This document shows positions 8,283-16,793 of a stretch of DNA of 64,000 nucleotides, piece after piece. A model generated the notes under the pieces. It did no database searches. It was not told the DNA's origin and saw only the letters and a list, made by a program, of their open reading frames with translations. Made by a program: the position numbers and the translations under genes. Every line of letters begins with the position of its first letter. Position 1 is the first letter of the stretch. The stretch is from Microbacterium sp. 4R-513 (GTDB lineage: Bacteria; Actinomycetota; Actinomycetes; Actinomycetales; Microbacteriaceae), in the NCBI RefSeq assembly GCF_011046485.1, contig NZ_CP049256.1, positions 1,488,001 to 1,552,000 on the forward strand. Reading direction: 5' to 3'.

Positions 8283-9155
8283 ATGCCCGATGTGTTGAAT
8301 GTCCTGATCCTCTCGGGTCACATGACCCGCGAGCATGACAACGAGTTCCGCAGCTTCCGGCTGCACAGCCAGTGGATCACGACGCTGCTCGAAGACACCG
8401 GGCGCTTCAAGGTGCGCGTGGTCGAGGACCCGCGTGGCCTCGGCGCCGACATCATCGACAAGTACGACGTCCTCATCGTCGTGTTCGAGGGTCGCGACGG
8501 GTTCTTCGAGAAGGCCGTCGGATTCGGAGCCGAGACGGATGCCGCGATCCTGAAGTTCGTGCACGACGACGGCAAGGGCATCGTGTGGTTCCACGGCTCG
8601 GCCGCGCAGGAGGACCGGTGGGGCTACCCCGAGGAGTACAACGTCATGCGGGGCGCGAAGCTCAGCGCCTACGAGACCGGTCTTCGCCCGCGGCCGTGGG
8701 GCGAGGCGCAGCTCGACACGGTCGAGCCGCGGCATCCCATCACCGAGGGGATCAGCGCCCGCTGGACGGTGACCGGCGACGACATCCTCACGGGGGTCGA
8801 CCTCTACGAGGGTGCGCAGGTGCTGCTGACGACCTTCGACGATCTCGAGGCCTATGAGAAGGCGCCGGTGTGGCCCATGTCGCATTACCCGGTGGAGATC
8901 CCTGAGGGCGGCATCGCCGAGCTGAACGGCATGAACACCGACCAGCCCATCGCGTGGATCAACGAGTACGGCGAGGGGCGGTCGTTCACCATCACGATCG
9001 GCCACGACATCGACACGTTCCGTCGGATCGAGTTCATCCGGATGTTCCCGCGCGGCGTCGAGTGGGCCGCGACCGGCTCCGTGTCGCTGGAGGGACCCGA
9101 CCGCCGGGGCGAGCGCCGCTTCCTCCCGTGGCCGTACTACAACCACGAAGGATGA
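8283..9155 (+). CDS. ThuA-like family protein (trehalose-utilisation ThuA domain)
   Basis: 290 aa, a class-I glutamine-amidotransferase-like fold of the ThuA family. The start VLNVLILSGHMTREH (residues 4-18) and the conserved segment KGIVWFHGSA are visible. ThuA works with ThuB, a Gfo/Idh enzyme, in the 3-keto-disaccharide route of rhizobia. Here too a Gfo/Idh gene follows at once, so a 3-keto-glycoside role fits. The biochemical activity of ThuA proteins is not well settled. It belongs to the same transcription unit as 6297-10152. Confidence 0.75.
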   Translation: MPDVLNVLILSGHMTREHDNEFRSFRLHSQWITTLLEDTGRFKVRVVEDPRGLGADIIDKYDVLIVVFEGRDGFFEKAVGFGAETDAAILKFVHDDGKGIVWFHGSAAQEDRWGYPEEYNVMRGAKLSAYETGLRPRPWGEAQLDTVEPRHPITEGISARWTVTGDDILTGVDLYEGAQVLLTTFDDLEAYEKAPVWPMSHYPVEIPEGGIAELNGMNTDQPIAWINEYGEGRSFTITIGHDIDTFRRIEFIRMFPRGVEWAATGSVSLEGPDRRGERRFLPWPYYNHEG

Positions 9156-9159
9156 CGCC

Positions 9160-10152
9160 GTGACGGGAGAACTGAGGATCGGCATCCTGGGCGCAGGTGG
9201 CATCGCGGAGCGGGCGATGGTGGAGCCTTCGCGGGAGGTCGACGGTGTGCGTGTCGACGCGATCGGCGCACGCGACCCGGAACGCGCGGAGGCCTTCGCC
9301 GAGCGGCTGGACCTGCCGAAGCACGGCGACTACGAGACGATCCTCTCGGATCCCGACATCGACCTCGTCTACCTCGCACTGCCTCCGATCACGCACGCCG
9401 CGTGGGGAGTCCGCGCCCTCCGGGCGGGGAAGCATGTGCTGTGCGAGAAGCCGCTGTCGGTGAACGGCACGACCGCTGCGGCGATCGCGGAGGCCGCCGC
9501 CGAGACGGGCCGGCGCGCGTTCGTGGGCTTCCACTACCGGCTGCACGGCTTCACCCAGCGTCTGCTCGAAGTGATCGCCTCCGGCGTGCTGGGCGATGTC
9601 GAGCGTGCCGACATCGACTTCAGCATCCCGCACTTCGTCGTGAAGCCCGGCAACATCCGGCTCGACGGCGACCTCGGCGGCGGCGCCGTCATGGACGTCG
9701 GCTGCTATGCGGTCGACCTCCTGCGCGCCGCGTGGGGCGAGCCCGTGGTCGAGTCCGCGACGGCGGTGCTCTACGAAGATGATCCGCGGATCGACCTGCA
9801 GACGGATGCCGTCCTCCGGCTGCCGTCGGGTGCGCCGGCCTCTGTGCGGGCGTCGTTTCTCGGCGACGACAAGGGCGCCATGTCGCTGCGGGTGTCCGGC
9901 TCGGCAGCGGAGCTCGTGGCGACGAGCGTCATCGTGCCGCAGTGGGGAGCAACGCTGCGCGTCACCGCGGGCGGCGATGTCGTGATCGACGCGAAGGCCG
10001 CCGAGGGCGAGAACAGCTACGCGCGCCAACTGGAGCACCTCGTGGCCGTGCTCGCCGACGGCTCGCCGAGCATCCTCGACGCCGAGCGCGGCGTCGGCAC
10101 GATGCGCGTCGTCGACGACATCTACCGGGCTGCGGGGCTCGAACCCCGCTGA
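9160..10152 (+). CDS. Gfo/Idh/MocA-family oxidoreductase (ThuB-like position)
   Basis: 330 aa with the nucleotide-binding motif GAGGIA (residues 11-16) and the family motif [12 protein letters not shown], then GGGAVMDVGCYAVD in the substrate domain. It is shorter and more distant from the pair at 3987 and 15552. It starts with GTG, with GAAGGA about 7 nt upstream. Its position right after the ThuA-like gene matches the ThuA-ThuB pairing of trehalose/maltitol 3-keto metabolism. It is the last gene of the first catabolic block; a long inverted repeat follows, and the next gene is convergent. Confidence 0.83.
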   Translation: MTGELRIGILGAGGIAERAMVEPSREVDGVRVDAIGARDPERAEAFAERLDLPKHGDYETILSDPDIDLVYLALPPITHAAWGVRALRAGKHVLCEKPLSVNGTTAAAIAEAAAETGRRAFVGFHYRLHGFTQRLLEVIASGVLGDVERADIDFSIPHFVVKPGNIRLDGDLGGGAVMDVGCYAVDLLRAAWGEPVVESATAVLYEDDPRIDLQTDAVLRLPSGAPASVRASFLGDDKGAMSLRVSGSAAELVATSVIVPQWGATLRVTAGGDVVIDAKAAEGENSYARQLEHLVAVLADGSPSILDAERGVGTMRVVDDIYRAAGLEPR

Positions 10153-10163
10153 CCCCCGGCCTT

Positions 10164-10257
10164 GCGCTCGCCACAGCGTCGGAGATAACCACGACGTCGG
10201 ACCGAATCGGCGTCAATGACCCGAAGAAGCGGCGATCTCCGACGCTGTGGCGAGCGC
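10164..10257. terminator. Perfect 23-bp inverted repeat between convergent genes
   Basis: Bases 10164-10186 are the exact reverse complement of 10235-10257, with a 48-nt loop. The arms begin GCGCTCGCCACAGCG. There is no T-tract. It lies between the convergent Gfo/Idh and ROK genes and probably ends transcription from both sides; the function is inferred. Confidence 0.6.
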
Positions 10258-10330
10258 GCCGTGCCGAGGAGGCAGTACGGCGGATGTTGCGGCGAGGATG
10301 CGGCGGAGCCGCAGTGCCGGATGCCGGGGG

Positions 10331-11515
10331 TCAGCCGGCGAGGGAGTGGAAGGCCTCGGGCGACAGCGCGTGCTCGATCGCGAGCATCCCGGCCCCCAGC
10401 ACGGCCGCGTTCTCGGCCGCGGCCGACGGCACGATCGCGAGGTGCTCGGTGGCGAGGGGCATCGACCGCATGTAGACGACCTCGCGCACGCCCGCGATGA
10501 GGTGCTCGCCGACGCGGGCCATCGACCCGCCGAGCGCGATGACCGAGGGGTTCATGAGGCTCACGCACGCCGTGAGCACTTCGCCGATGTCCCGCCCGGC
10601 CTGGCGCACCGCCTGGATCGCGTCGAGGTTGCCGCGCTTGACGAGCGCGATGACGTCGCTGCTGTTCTGCGCGCTGACCCCCTGCTCGCGCAGCGAGCGG
10701 GCGATGGCGGGACCGGAGGCGAGGGCTTCGAGGCATCCCACGTTCCCGCAGTGGCAGGGCACGTCCGAGCCGCGTGCGACGCGCACGTGACCGATGTCGC
10801 CCGCGACGCCCTGGGCGCCCCGCTGCAGCTCGCCGCCCGAGATGACCCCCGCGCCGATGCCGGTCGCGACCTTCACGAACATCAGATGCGTCGTCGTCGG
10901 CCACGCGGTCGCGCGCTCGCCGAGGGCCATGATGTTGACGTCGTTGTCGACGAGCACAGGCACCTGCAGGTGCTGCTGAACCCAGCCGGGCACGTCGAAC
11001 CGATCCCACCCCGGCATGATTGGCGGGTTGACGGGCTGCCCCGTCGAGTGCTCGACCGGTCCGGGCACGCCGATGCCGATCGCGACGAGCGAACGGATGT
11101 CGCGGCCCGCCTCGTCGAGCAGCGCGGAGGCGGCGTCCACCATCGACGTCAGCACCGCCACGGGTCCCTCGGTCACGGCGAGCTGCTCGCTGCGCTTCGC
11201 GAGGATCGCCCCGGTCAGGTCCATGACGGCCACGGTCGTGTGCGAGGCGCCGATGTCGGCGGCGAGCACGACGCGTGCGCTCGGATTGAGCGCGAACTGC
11301 GAAGGCGGCCGCCCACCGGTGGACGCGGCATCCGCCACCGGCATGATGAGGCCCATCCGCATGAGCTCATCGACGCGCGCCGCGATCGTCGATCGTGCGA
11401 GTCCCGTCGACTTGGCGAGCTGCGCACGCGTGCGCGGTGTGCCGTCACGCAGCAACTGGAACAGCTCCATCGCGCCGCTGCCGGCGGGGGCGGATTCCGA
11501 CGAGAGAGTGACCAC
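10331..11515 (-). CDS. ROK-family transcriptional regulator
   Basis: 394 aa. An N-terminal winged helix-turn-helix (about residues 15-70) includes TRAQLAKSTGLARSTIAARV. The ROK sugar-kinase-like domain follows, with the zinc signature CHCGNVGCLE near residue 254 and the conserved DND motif. The DNA-binding domain marks it as a NagC/XylR-type regulator, not a glucokinase. It lies downstream of, and in the same direction as, the ABC importer genes, so it probably controls them, with a sugar or glycoside as inducer. The start is annotated as GTG; no clear RBS is seen. Confidence 0.85.
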   Translation of the reverse strand: MVTLSSESAPAGSGAMELFQLLRDGTPRTRAQLAKSTGLARSTIAARVDELMRMGLIMPVADAASTGGRPPSQFALNPSARVVLAADIGASHTTVAVMDLTGAILAKRSEQLAVTEGPVAVLTSMVDAASALLDEAGRDIRSLVAIGIGVPGPVEHSTGQPVNPPIMPGWDRFDVPGWVQQHLQVPVLVDNDVNIMALGERATAWPTTTHLMFVKVATGIGAGVISGGELQRGAQGVAGDIGHVRVARGSDVPCHCGNVGCLEALASGPAIARSLREQGVSAQNSSDVIALVKRGNLDAIQAVRQAGRDIGEVLTACVSLMNPSVIALGGSMARVGEHLIAGVREVVYMRSMPLATEHLAIVPSAAAENAAVLGAGMLAIEHALSPEAFHSLAG

Positions 11516-11560
11516 GATTCAGTCAATCACCGTGTCCGGCAGCGCGATGCCGCGCGAGTT

Positions 11561-11599
11561 CCCGGCGGGTGACGGATGCTTCTCCCCGCCGCCGCCGGG
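11561..11599 (-). terminator. GC-rich hairpin after the ABC permease gene
   Basis: CCCGGCGG (11561-11568) pairs with CCGCCGGG (11592-11599). On the minus strand it begins 4 nt after the permease stop codon and precedes the ROK gene. It has no T-run. Confidence 0.5.
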
Positions 11600-11602
11600 C
11601 GT

Positions 11603-12661
11603 TCACGTGGCTCGGCCGGTCGGCTTGGCGAAGCGCTGCTGCAGGAGCACGGCGACGACGATGATGATGCCCTTGGCGACCGCCTGCACCGACGACGAGA
11701 GGTTGTTCTGGATGAACACGTTCGACAGCGTCGCGAAGATGAGGACGCCGAGAACGGTGCCCGTGATCGTGCCGCGACCGCCCACGAGGAGCGTGCCGCC
11801 GACGACGACCGCTGCGATCGCGTCGAGTTCGTAGAGCGTGCCGTGCGTCGACGTCCCGGCCGTCGTGCGCCCGAGGATCATGACGGCGGCGATGCCGGCG
11901 GTGAGGCCCGAGATCGCGTAGAGCCACACGGTGTGCCGGCGGACGTTGATGCCCGCGAGGCGCGCCGCCTCGCGGTTGCCGCCGATCGCGACCGTGCGGC
12001 GGCCGAAGGTCGTGCGGTTGAGGAGGATCCAGCCGACGACCGCGACGAGCACGAAGATCCAGATCAGCACGTCGACGCCGAGGAAGTCGGCGTTGAAGAA
12101 CGTGACGAATCCGCGCTCGCGGATGACGAGCGTGCGCCGCTCGGCGAGGATCTCGGCGAGACCGCGCGCCGCGACGAGCATCGCGAGGGTCGCCATGAAC
12201 GCGACGACCTTGCCGTACGCGATGACGACGCCGTTGATGAGGCCGGCTGCGACACCGACGGCGAGCGCCGCGATGACCATGACGATCCAGTGGCTGCGGT
12301 CGGCGAAGTCCTGCATCGCGTCGAGGGTCGCGACGACCGAGGCGAGGCCCATCACCGAGCCGACCGACAGATCGATCCCGCCCGAGATGATGACGAACGT
12401 CATGCCGATCGAGATCACGCCGATGATCGAGGCCTGACGCAGGATGACGAGCATGTTGTTGACGCTCGTGAAGGTGTCGCCCGCGGTGATCGCGCCGACG
12501 ATGAAGATCAGCAGCAGCGCTACCACGAGGCCGAGGTTGCGTCCGACCGATCCGCTGAGGACGCGCCGGAGCATTGACTGATCGGACCGGTCCGGCTTCT
12601 CCGGCGCCTGACCGGGCGCCACGGCGAGGGCCTCCACGCCCGTACTCTGCTGCTCGCTCAC
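11603..12661 (-). CDS. Sugar ABC transporter permease (ribose/xylose type)
   Basis: 352 aa, very hydrophobic, with about eight to ten membrane segments. It has the RbsC-family signature GGIDLSVGSVMGLASVV. It starts with GTG overlapping the stop of the ATPase gene (GTGA), and AAAGGA lies about 8 nt upstream; a longer in-frame extension is a shadow of the ATPase gene. With the ATPase at 12658 and the binding protein at 14423 it forms a complete CUT2-type importer. The cargo is unknown; a sugar or intact glycoside feeding the neighbouring catabolic genes is the natural guess. Confidence 0.9.
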   Translation of the reverse strand: MSEQQSTGVEALAVAPGQAPEKPDRSDQSMLRRVLSGSVGRNLGLVVALLLIFIVGAITAGDTFTSVNNMLVILRQASIIGVISIGMTFVIISGGIDLSVGSVMGLASVVATLDAMQDFADRSHWIVMVIAALAVGVAAGLINGVVIAYGKVVAFMATLAMLVAARGLAEILAERRTLVIRERGFVTFFNADFLGVDVLIWIFVLVAVVGWILLNRTTFGRRTVAIGGNREAARLAGINVRRHTVWLYAISGLTAGIAAVMILGRTTAGTSTHGTLYELDAIAAVVVGGTLLVGGRGTITGTVLGVLIFATLSNVFIQNNLSSSVQAVAKGIIIVVAVLLQQRFAKPTGRAT

Positions 12662-14178
12662 GCGGCTGTTCCTTTCATGACCAGGTCGAGCACTCCGTGC
12701 TCGTCGATGTCGGAGGCGGGAAGGATGCTGAGCACCCGGCCCTCTGCGATCACGAGCACCGTGTCGGCGAGGCCGAGCACCTCCTCGATCTCGCTCGAGA
12801 CGATGACCACGGCGTTGCCGGCGGCGGCGAGGCGGCGGATGAGCGAGTAGATCTCGGAGCGGGCTCCGACATCCACGCCGCGGGTCGGCTCGTCGAGCAG
12901 CAGCACGCGCGTGCCGTGCACGAGCCATCGCGCGAGCAGGATCTTCTGCTGGTTGCCGCCCGAGAGTGTCAGCGCCGCGCGGTCGGGGTCGGGCGGGCGC
13001 AGCTCGAGCGCCTCGATCTGCTCCCGTGCGGTGCGGCGCTCGGCGCGTTCATCGAGGAAGCCCGCCTTCGCGAAGCGCCCGAACGACGAGAGTGTGACGT
13101 TGACGAAGATCGGCTCGTCGAGCACGAGTCCTTGGCTCTTGCGCTCCTCGGGCGACAGGCCGATCCCCGCCGAGACGGCTTTCGTGACCGAGCCGCGTGG
13201 GAGCGGCTTGCCGGCGACCGACACCGTACCGCCCGACCGCTTGCGGGCGCCGTAGATGGTCTCGAGGATCTCGGAGCGCCCCGACCCGACGAGGCCCGCG
13301 AGCCCGACGATCTCGCCGGCGCGGACGCTGAACGACACATCCTCGAAGACGTCGGCGAGCGAGAGGTTCTCGACAGTGAGCATCGTCGGGGAATCGGCCG
13401 GGATGGGGACCGCCGGCGGGAAGACGTTCTCGACCGAGCGGCCGGTCATGAGGCGGATGAGCTCGCTGGTGGGCGTATCGGCGACCGGCAGCCCGCTCGC
13501 CATGCTTCGTCCGTCCTTCAGCACCGTGATGCGGTCGCCGATCTGCCGGATCTCCTCGAGGCGGTGCGTGATGTAGACGACGGCGATGCCGGAGCTGGTC
13601 AGCTCGCGGACGACGTGGAAGAGGTTCTTGACCTCTTCGGTGTCGAGAACGGCGCTCGGCTCGTCCATGATGATGAGCTTGATGTCGTGGGACAGCGCCC
13701 GCGCCATCGAGACGATCTGCTTGTTGGCCGCCGAGAGCTGCCCCACCTCGGCGTGCGGCGAGAGGTTGCCGTGGCCGAGGCGGCGCAGCAGCTCGCGGGT
13801 CTGCTTGGCGGCCTCGGATCGCTTCGTGAAGCCGCCGCGAGCGAGCTCGTGGCCGAGGAAGATGTTCTCGGCGATCGTCAGGCCGTCGACGACGTCGAGC
13901 TCCTGGTACATCGTGGCGATGCCGAGCCCGATGGCGGCCTGCGGGTCGGGGATCTCGACATCCTCCCCGCGCCACACGATCGTGCCCTCGTCGGGTCGGT
14001 AGACCCCGGCGAGCAGCTTGATGAGCGTCGACTTGCCCGCACCGTTCTGCCCGAGGATGCAGTGCACCTCGCCCGGCAGCACCTGCAGGTCGACGCCCCG
14101 CAGCGCCTTCACGCCCGCGAAGGCCTTGGCCGCGCCCTTCACCTCGAGTAACGACGATGAGTGGTCATCTTTGATCAC
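12658..14178 (-). CDS. Sugar ABC transporter ATP-binding protein (RbsA/MglA type)
   Basis: 506 aa with two ABC domains, as usual for this family. The first has Walker A GQNGAGKSTL (about residues 38-47). The second has the degenerate Walker A GLVGSGRSE and the intact signature LSGGNQQK. It starts with GTG at 14178; no RBS is visible, but TATGTT lies exactly 6 nt upstream, which fits a leaderless transcript. It is transcribed divergently from the binding protein gene across a 244-nt region with a perfect palindrome. It energises the importer with the permease at 11603. Confidence 0.92.
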   Translation of the reverse strand: MIKDDHSSSLLEVKGAAKAFAGVKALRGVDLQVLPGEVHCILGQNGAGKSTLIKLLAGVYRPDEGTIVWRGEDVEIPDPQAAIGLGIATMYQELDVVDGLTIAENIFLGHELARGGFTKRSEAAKQTRELLRRLGHGNLSPHAEVGQLSAANKQIVSMARALSHDIKLIIMDEPSAVLDTEEVKNLFHVVRELTSSGIAVVYITHRLEEIRQIGDRITVLKDGRSMASGLPVADTPTSELIRLMTGRSVENVFPPAVPIPADSPTMLTVENLSLADVFEDVSFSVRAGEIVGLAGLVGSGRSEILETIYGARKRSGGTVSVAGKPLPRGSVTKAVSAGIGLSPEERKSQGLVLDEPIFVNVTLSSFGRFAKAGFLDERAERRTAREQIEALELRPPDPDRAALTLSGGNQQKILLARWLVHGTRVLLLDEPTRGVDVGARSEIYSLIRRLAAAGNAVVIVSSEIEEVLGLADTVLVIAEGRVLSILPASDIDEHGVLDLVMKGTAA

Positions 14179-14184
14179 GGCACG

Positions 14185-14190
14185 AACATA
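14185..14190 (-). promoter_or_regulatory. Leaderless -10 box of the ABC ATPase gene
   Basis: TATGTT on the minus strand, 6 nt before the GTG start at 14178. Confidence 0.45.
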
Positions 14191-14223
14191 ACATGCGGTC
14201 GGGTCCGCGTCGATGGACTGATA

Positions 14224-14243
14224 CGTGAGGCGGGCGCCTCACG
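14224..14243. promoter_or_regulatory. Palindromic operator candidate in the divergent importer promoter region
   Basis: CGTGAGGC-GGGC-GCCTCACG is a perfect 8-bp inverted repeat with a 4-bp spacer. It sits between the divergent ATPase and binding-protein genes. It is a good candidate for a regulator site, for instance that of the ROK protein at 10331. The rest of 14191-14411 holds only an AT-rich TATACA (14289-14294) that could be a -10. Confidence 0.45.
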
Positions 14244-14422
14244 CCGCCGCAGAACCGGGCGACTCTCAAATTCACTTCTGCCGCAACATATACAAAAGGT
14301 GTCGCTCTACGCGGCGGCTCTGCTACGGTGGCGGCGTCAGCGTGGACAGACGGGACCCGTGCGATGTGCTCCGGCCTCTCGCCCCGTGCGCTGAGGAACT
14401 GCATCACATTCAAGGAGGAAGC

Positions 14423-15472
14423 ATGCGTTCACTTCGGAAGGCGGGTGCCCGGACCTTCGTCGCAGGCATCGTGGCCCTCACAGCGGTCGGACTGCTGGCG
14501 GGCTGCACGGACAACGGCGGAGACAGCGAGAACGTCGTCGACCAGGGCACGACGAGCGACGAGAACCAGGCGAGCGGCGACACCGTCACGATCGGCTTCT
14601 CGGGGCCGGCCGCCGACCACGGCTGGCTTGGCGCGATCAACTCCGGCGCGCAGGCGGCGGCCGACAGCTTCGACGACGTCGAGCTGAAGATCGCGGAGGG
14701 CACCAACGACGCGAGCGCGCAGATCGCCGCTGTCGAGACGTTCATCAACGACAAGGTCGACGCCATCGTCCTGCTCCCGACCGACGGGGCGGCGCTCACC
14801 GAGGTCGCGATCAAGGCGATGCAGGCGGGCATCCCGGTGATCAACGTCGACCGCGAGTTCTCGAGCCCCTTCGCCGCCCGCAGCACGATTCTGGGCGACA
14901 ACTACGGCATGGGCGTCTCGGCCGGCACGTACATCTGCGAGCAGCTCGGCGACAAGCCCGACGCCATTGTCGCCGAGATCGCCGGCATCGACTCGCTCCC
15001 CCTCACGCAGGACCGGTCGAAGGGCTTCGCCGACGCCCTCGACGACTGCGGCCTCGAGGTGAGCGCCCGGGTCGCGGCCGACTTCACGGTGCAGGGCGGG
15101 GAGGCCGCGGCATCCCAGCTCCTCTCGGCCAACCCGCACATCGACGCCATCTGGAACCACGACGACGACCAGGGCGTCGGCGTCCTCGCCGCGATCGACG
15201 CCGCCGGCCGCAACGAGTTCTTCATGATGGGCGGCGCGGGGTCGAAGAACGCCATGGACGCGATCAAGGCCGACGACTCGGTGCTCAAGGCGACGGTCAT
15301 CTACCCGTCGACGCAGGCGGCCGACGGCATCGCCCTGGCCCGTCTCATCGCGCAGAGCAAGACGCTGAGCGACATCGTGACGCCGAGCGTTCCGAACCGC
15401 ATCGTGCTGGACGCTCCTGTCGTGACGAAGGAGAACGTCGACCAGTACTACGACCTGGCGTTCGAGTCCTGA
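14423..15472 (+). CDS. Sugar ABC transporter substrate-binding lipoprotein
   Basis: 349 aa. It has a signal peptide with the lipobox LLAGC (Cys near residue 28), then an acidic linker and a type-1 periplasmic binding fold (about residues 55-345) of the ribose/galactose-binding class (IGFSGPAADHGWLGAINSG at 55-73). It would be anchored outside the membrane and deliver ligand to the permease at 11603. The start is fixed by the strong AAGGAGGA at 14412-14419. A hairpin at 15496 follows. The ligand is unknown; no sugar-specific residues can be assigned by eye. Confidence 0.92.
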   Translation: MRSLRKAGARTFVAGIVALTAVGLLAGCTDNGGDSENVVDQGTTSDENQASGDTVTIGFSGPAADHGWLGAINSGAQAAADSFDDVELKIAEGTNDASAQIAAVETFINDKVDAIVLLPTDGAALTEVAIKAMQAGIPVINVDREFSSPFAARSTILGDNYGMGVSAGTYICEQLGDKPDAIVAEIAGIDSLPLTQDRSKGFADALDDCGLEVSARVAADFTVQGGEAAASQLLSANPHIDAIWNHDDDQGVGVLAAIDAAGRNEFFMMGGAGSKNAMDAIKADDSVLKATVIYPSTQAADGIALARLIAQSKTLSDIVTPSVPNRIVLDAPVVTKENVDQYYDLAFES

Positions 15473-15495
15473 CCGTCCGACACTGATCGTGCCGG

Positions 15496-15520
15496 GGTGC
15501 CCGCGGGGGAGGCGGGCACC
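15496..15520 (+). terminator. Terminator-like hairpin after the binding-protein gene
   Basis: GGTGCCCGC (15496-15504) pairs perfectly with GCGGGCACC (15512-15520) across a 7-nt loop. The T content downstream is low (TCGGCTCCTT). Confidence 0.55.
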
Positions 15521-15551
15521 TCGGCTCCTTCCCGCGAGAGGACACACCGCC

Positions 15552-16742
15552 GTGACCACCGAAGAGACTTCGACCCCCCGCGCTCTGAGCGTCGCCATGA
15601 TCGGCTACGGCTTCATGGGCGCCGCGCATTCGCAGGGCTGGCGCGTCGCCCCGCGCTTCTTCGATCTGCCCCTGTCGCCGTCGATGGACGTCGTCGTGGG
15701 GCGGGATGCCGCGGCCGTCGCCGCCGCGGCCGAGAAGTGGGGCTGGCGCGAGACCGCGACCGACTGGCGCGAGGTCATCGCCCGTGACGACGTCGACGTC
15801 ATCGACATCGTCACGCCGGGCGACACGCACGCCGAGATCGCGATCGCCTCGCTCGAGGCCGGCAAGCACGTCCTGTGCGAGAAGCCCCTGGCCAACACGG
15901 TGGCCGAAGCCGAGGCGATGACGGATGCCGCGTCCCGCGCCGCTGCCCGCGGCGTGCGGTCGATGGTCGGCTTCACATACCGCCGGGTCCCCGCCGCCAC
16001 CTTCGCGCGCGACCTGGTCGCCGCGGGGCGGATCGGCGAGATCCGCCAGGTGCGGGCGGAGTACCTGCAGGACTGGCTGATGGACGCCGAGGCGCCGCTC
16101 ACGTGGCGCATGCAGAAGGAGCGCGCCGGTTCGGGCGCCCTCGGCGACATCGGGGCCCATGCGATCGACCTCACCGAATACATCACGGGGCAGCGGGTCG
16201 AGACCGTCTCGGGAATCCTCGAGACGATCGTGGCCGAGCGCCCGCTGCTCGGCGAAGGCGTGGGGCTGTCGGGCACGGCACGCGAGGAGCGGGGCGCCGT
16301 GACCGTCGACGACCTGGCGCTCTTCACGGGACGGCTCTCGTCAGGCGCTCTGGCGTCGTTCGAGGCCACCCGGTTCCGCACCGGCCGCAAGAACGCGCTC
16401 CGCATCGAGATCGCCGGGTCGCTCGGCGCCCTGTCGTTCGACCTCGAGCGCATGAACGAGCTCGGCTTCTACGACGCGACGGCGCCCGGGACGGAGCTCG
16501 GCTTCCGCCGCATCCTCGTGACCGAGCACGACCACCCGTACCTCGCGCCGTGGTGGCCGACGGGGCACATGCTCGGGTACGAGCACGGCTTCAGCCACCA
16601 GGTGGCGGACTTCGTCACGGCGATCGCCGAGGGCTCTCAGCCCGAGCCGTCGTTCGAGGACGGCCTGCACATCCAGCGCGTCCTCGCCGCGGTGGAACGC
16701 AGCTCCGACGACGGCAGTGCCTGGACCCCCACCGACAGCTGA
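15552..16742 (+). CDS. Gfo/Idh/MocA-family oxidoreductase, paralogue of 3987-5183
   Basis: 396 aa. It has the nucleotide-binding motif GYGFMG (residues 18-23), E110-K111-P112 in [12 protein letters not shown], and the same C-terminal block [14 protein letters not shown] as the enzyme at 3987. The two align along their whole length, so they are recent paralogues or parallel acquisitions. Start GTG with GAGAGGA about 9 nt upstream; a longer reading start 63 nt earlier would run through the hairpin. It lies between the importer and the fused deglycosidase, suggesting a second glycoside module with its own oxidoreductase. Confidence 0.85.
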   Translation: MTTEETSTPRALSVAMIGYGFMGAAHSQGWRVAPRFFDLPLSPSMDVVVGRDAAAVAAAAEKWGWRETATDWREVIARDDVDVIDIVTPGDTHAEIAIASLEAGKHVLCEKPLANTVAEAEAMTDAASRAAARGVRSMVGFTYRRVPAATFARDLVAAGRIGEIRQVRAEYLQDWLMDAEAPLTWRMQKERAGSGALGDIGAHAIDLTEYITGQRVETVSGILETIVAERPLLGEGVGLSGTAREERGAVTVDDLALFTGRLSSGALASFEATRFRTGRKNALRIEIAGSLGALSFDLERMNELGFYDATAPGTELGFRRILVTEHDHPYLAPWWPTGHMLGYEHGFSHQVADFVTAIAEGSQPEPSFEDGLHIQRVLAAVERSSDDGSAWTPTDS

Positions 16743-16755
16743 GCCCGCCCTCCGG

Positions 16756-16781
16756 CCCCTGAGCTTGTCGAAGGGTCGAAC
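16756..16781 (+). repeat. Dispersed repeat copy
   Basis: CCCCTGAGCTTGTCGAAGGG followed by TCGAAC. It lies between convergent genes (Gfo/Idh and the fused CGD). The same word occurs at 31245, 38086 and inverted at 38136. Its palindromic core could act as a terminator. Confidence 0.65.
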
Positions 16782-16793
16782 GCCGCGCGCCGC

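Noticed and set aside
10331..11515. Glucokinase annotation for the ROK proteins
   Set aside because: Both ROK proteins have an N-terminal winged helix, so they are regulators.
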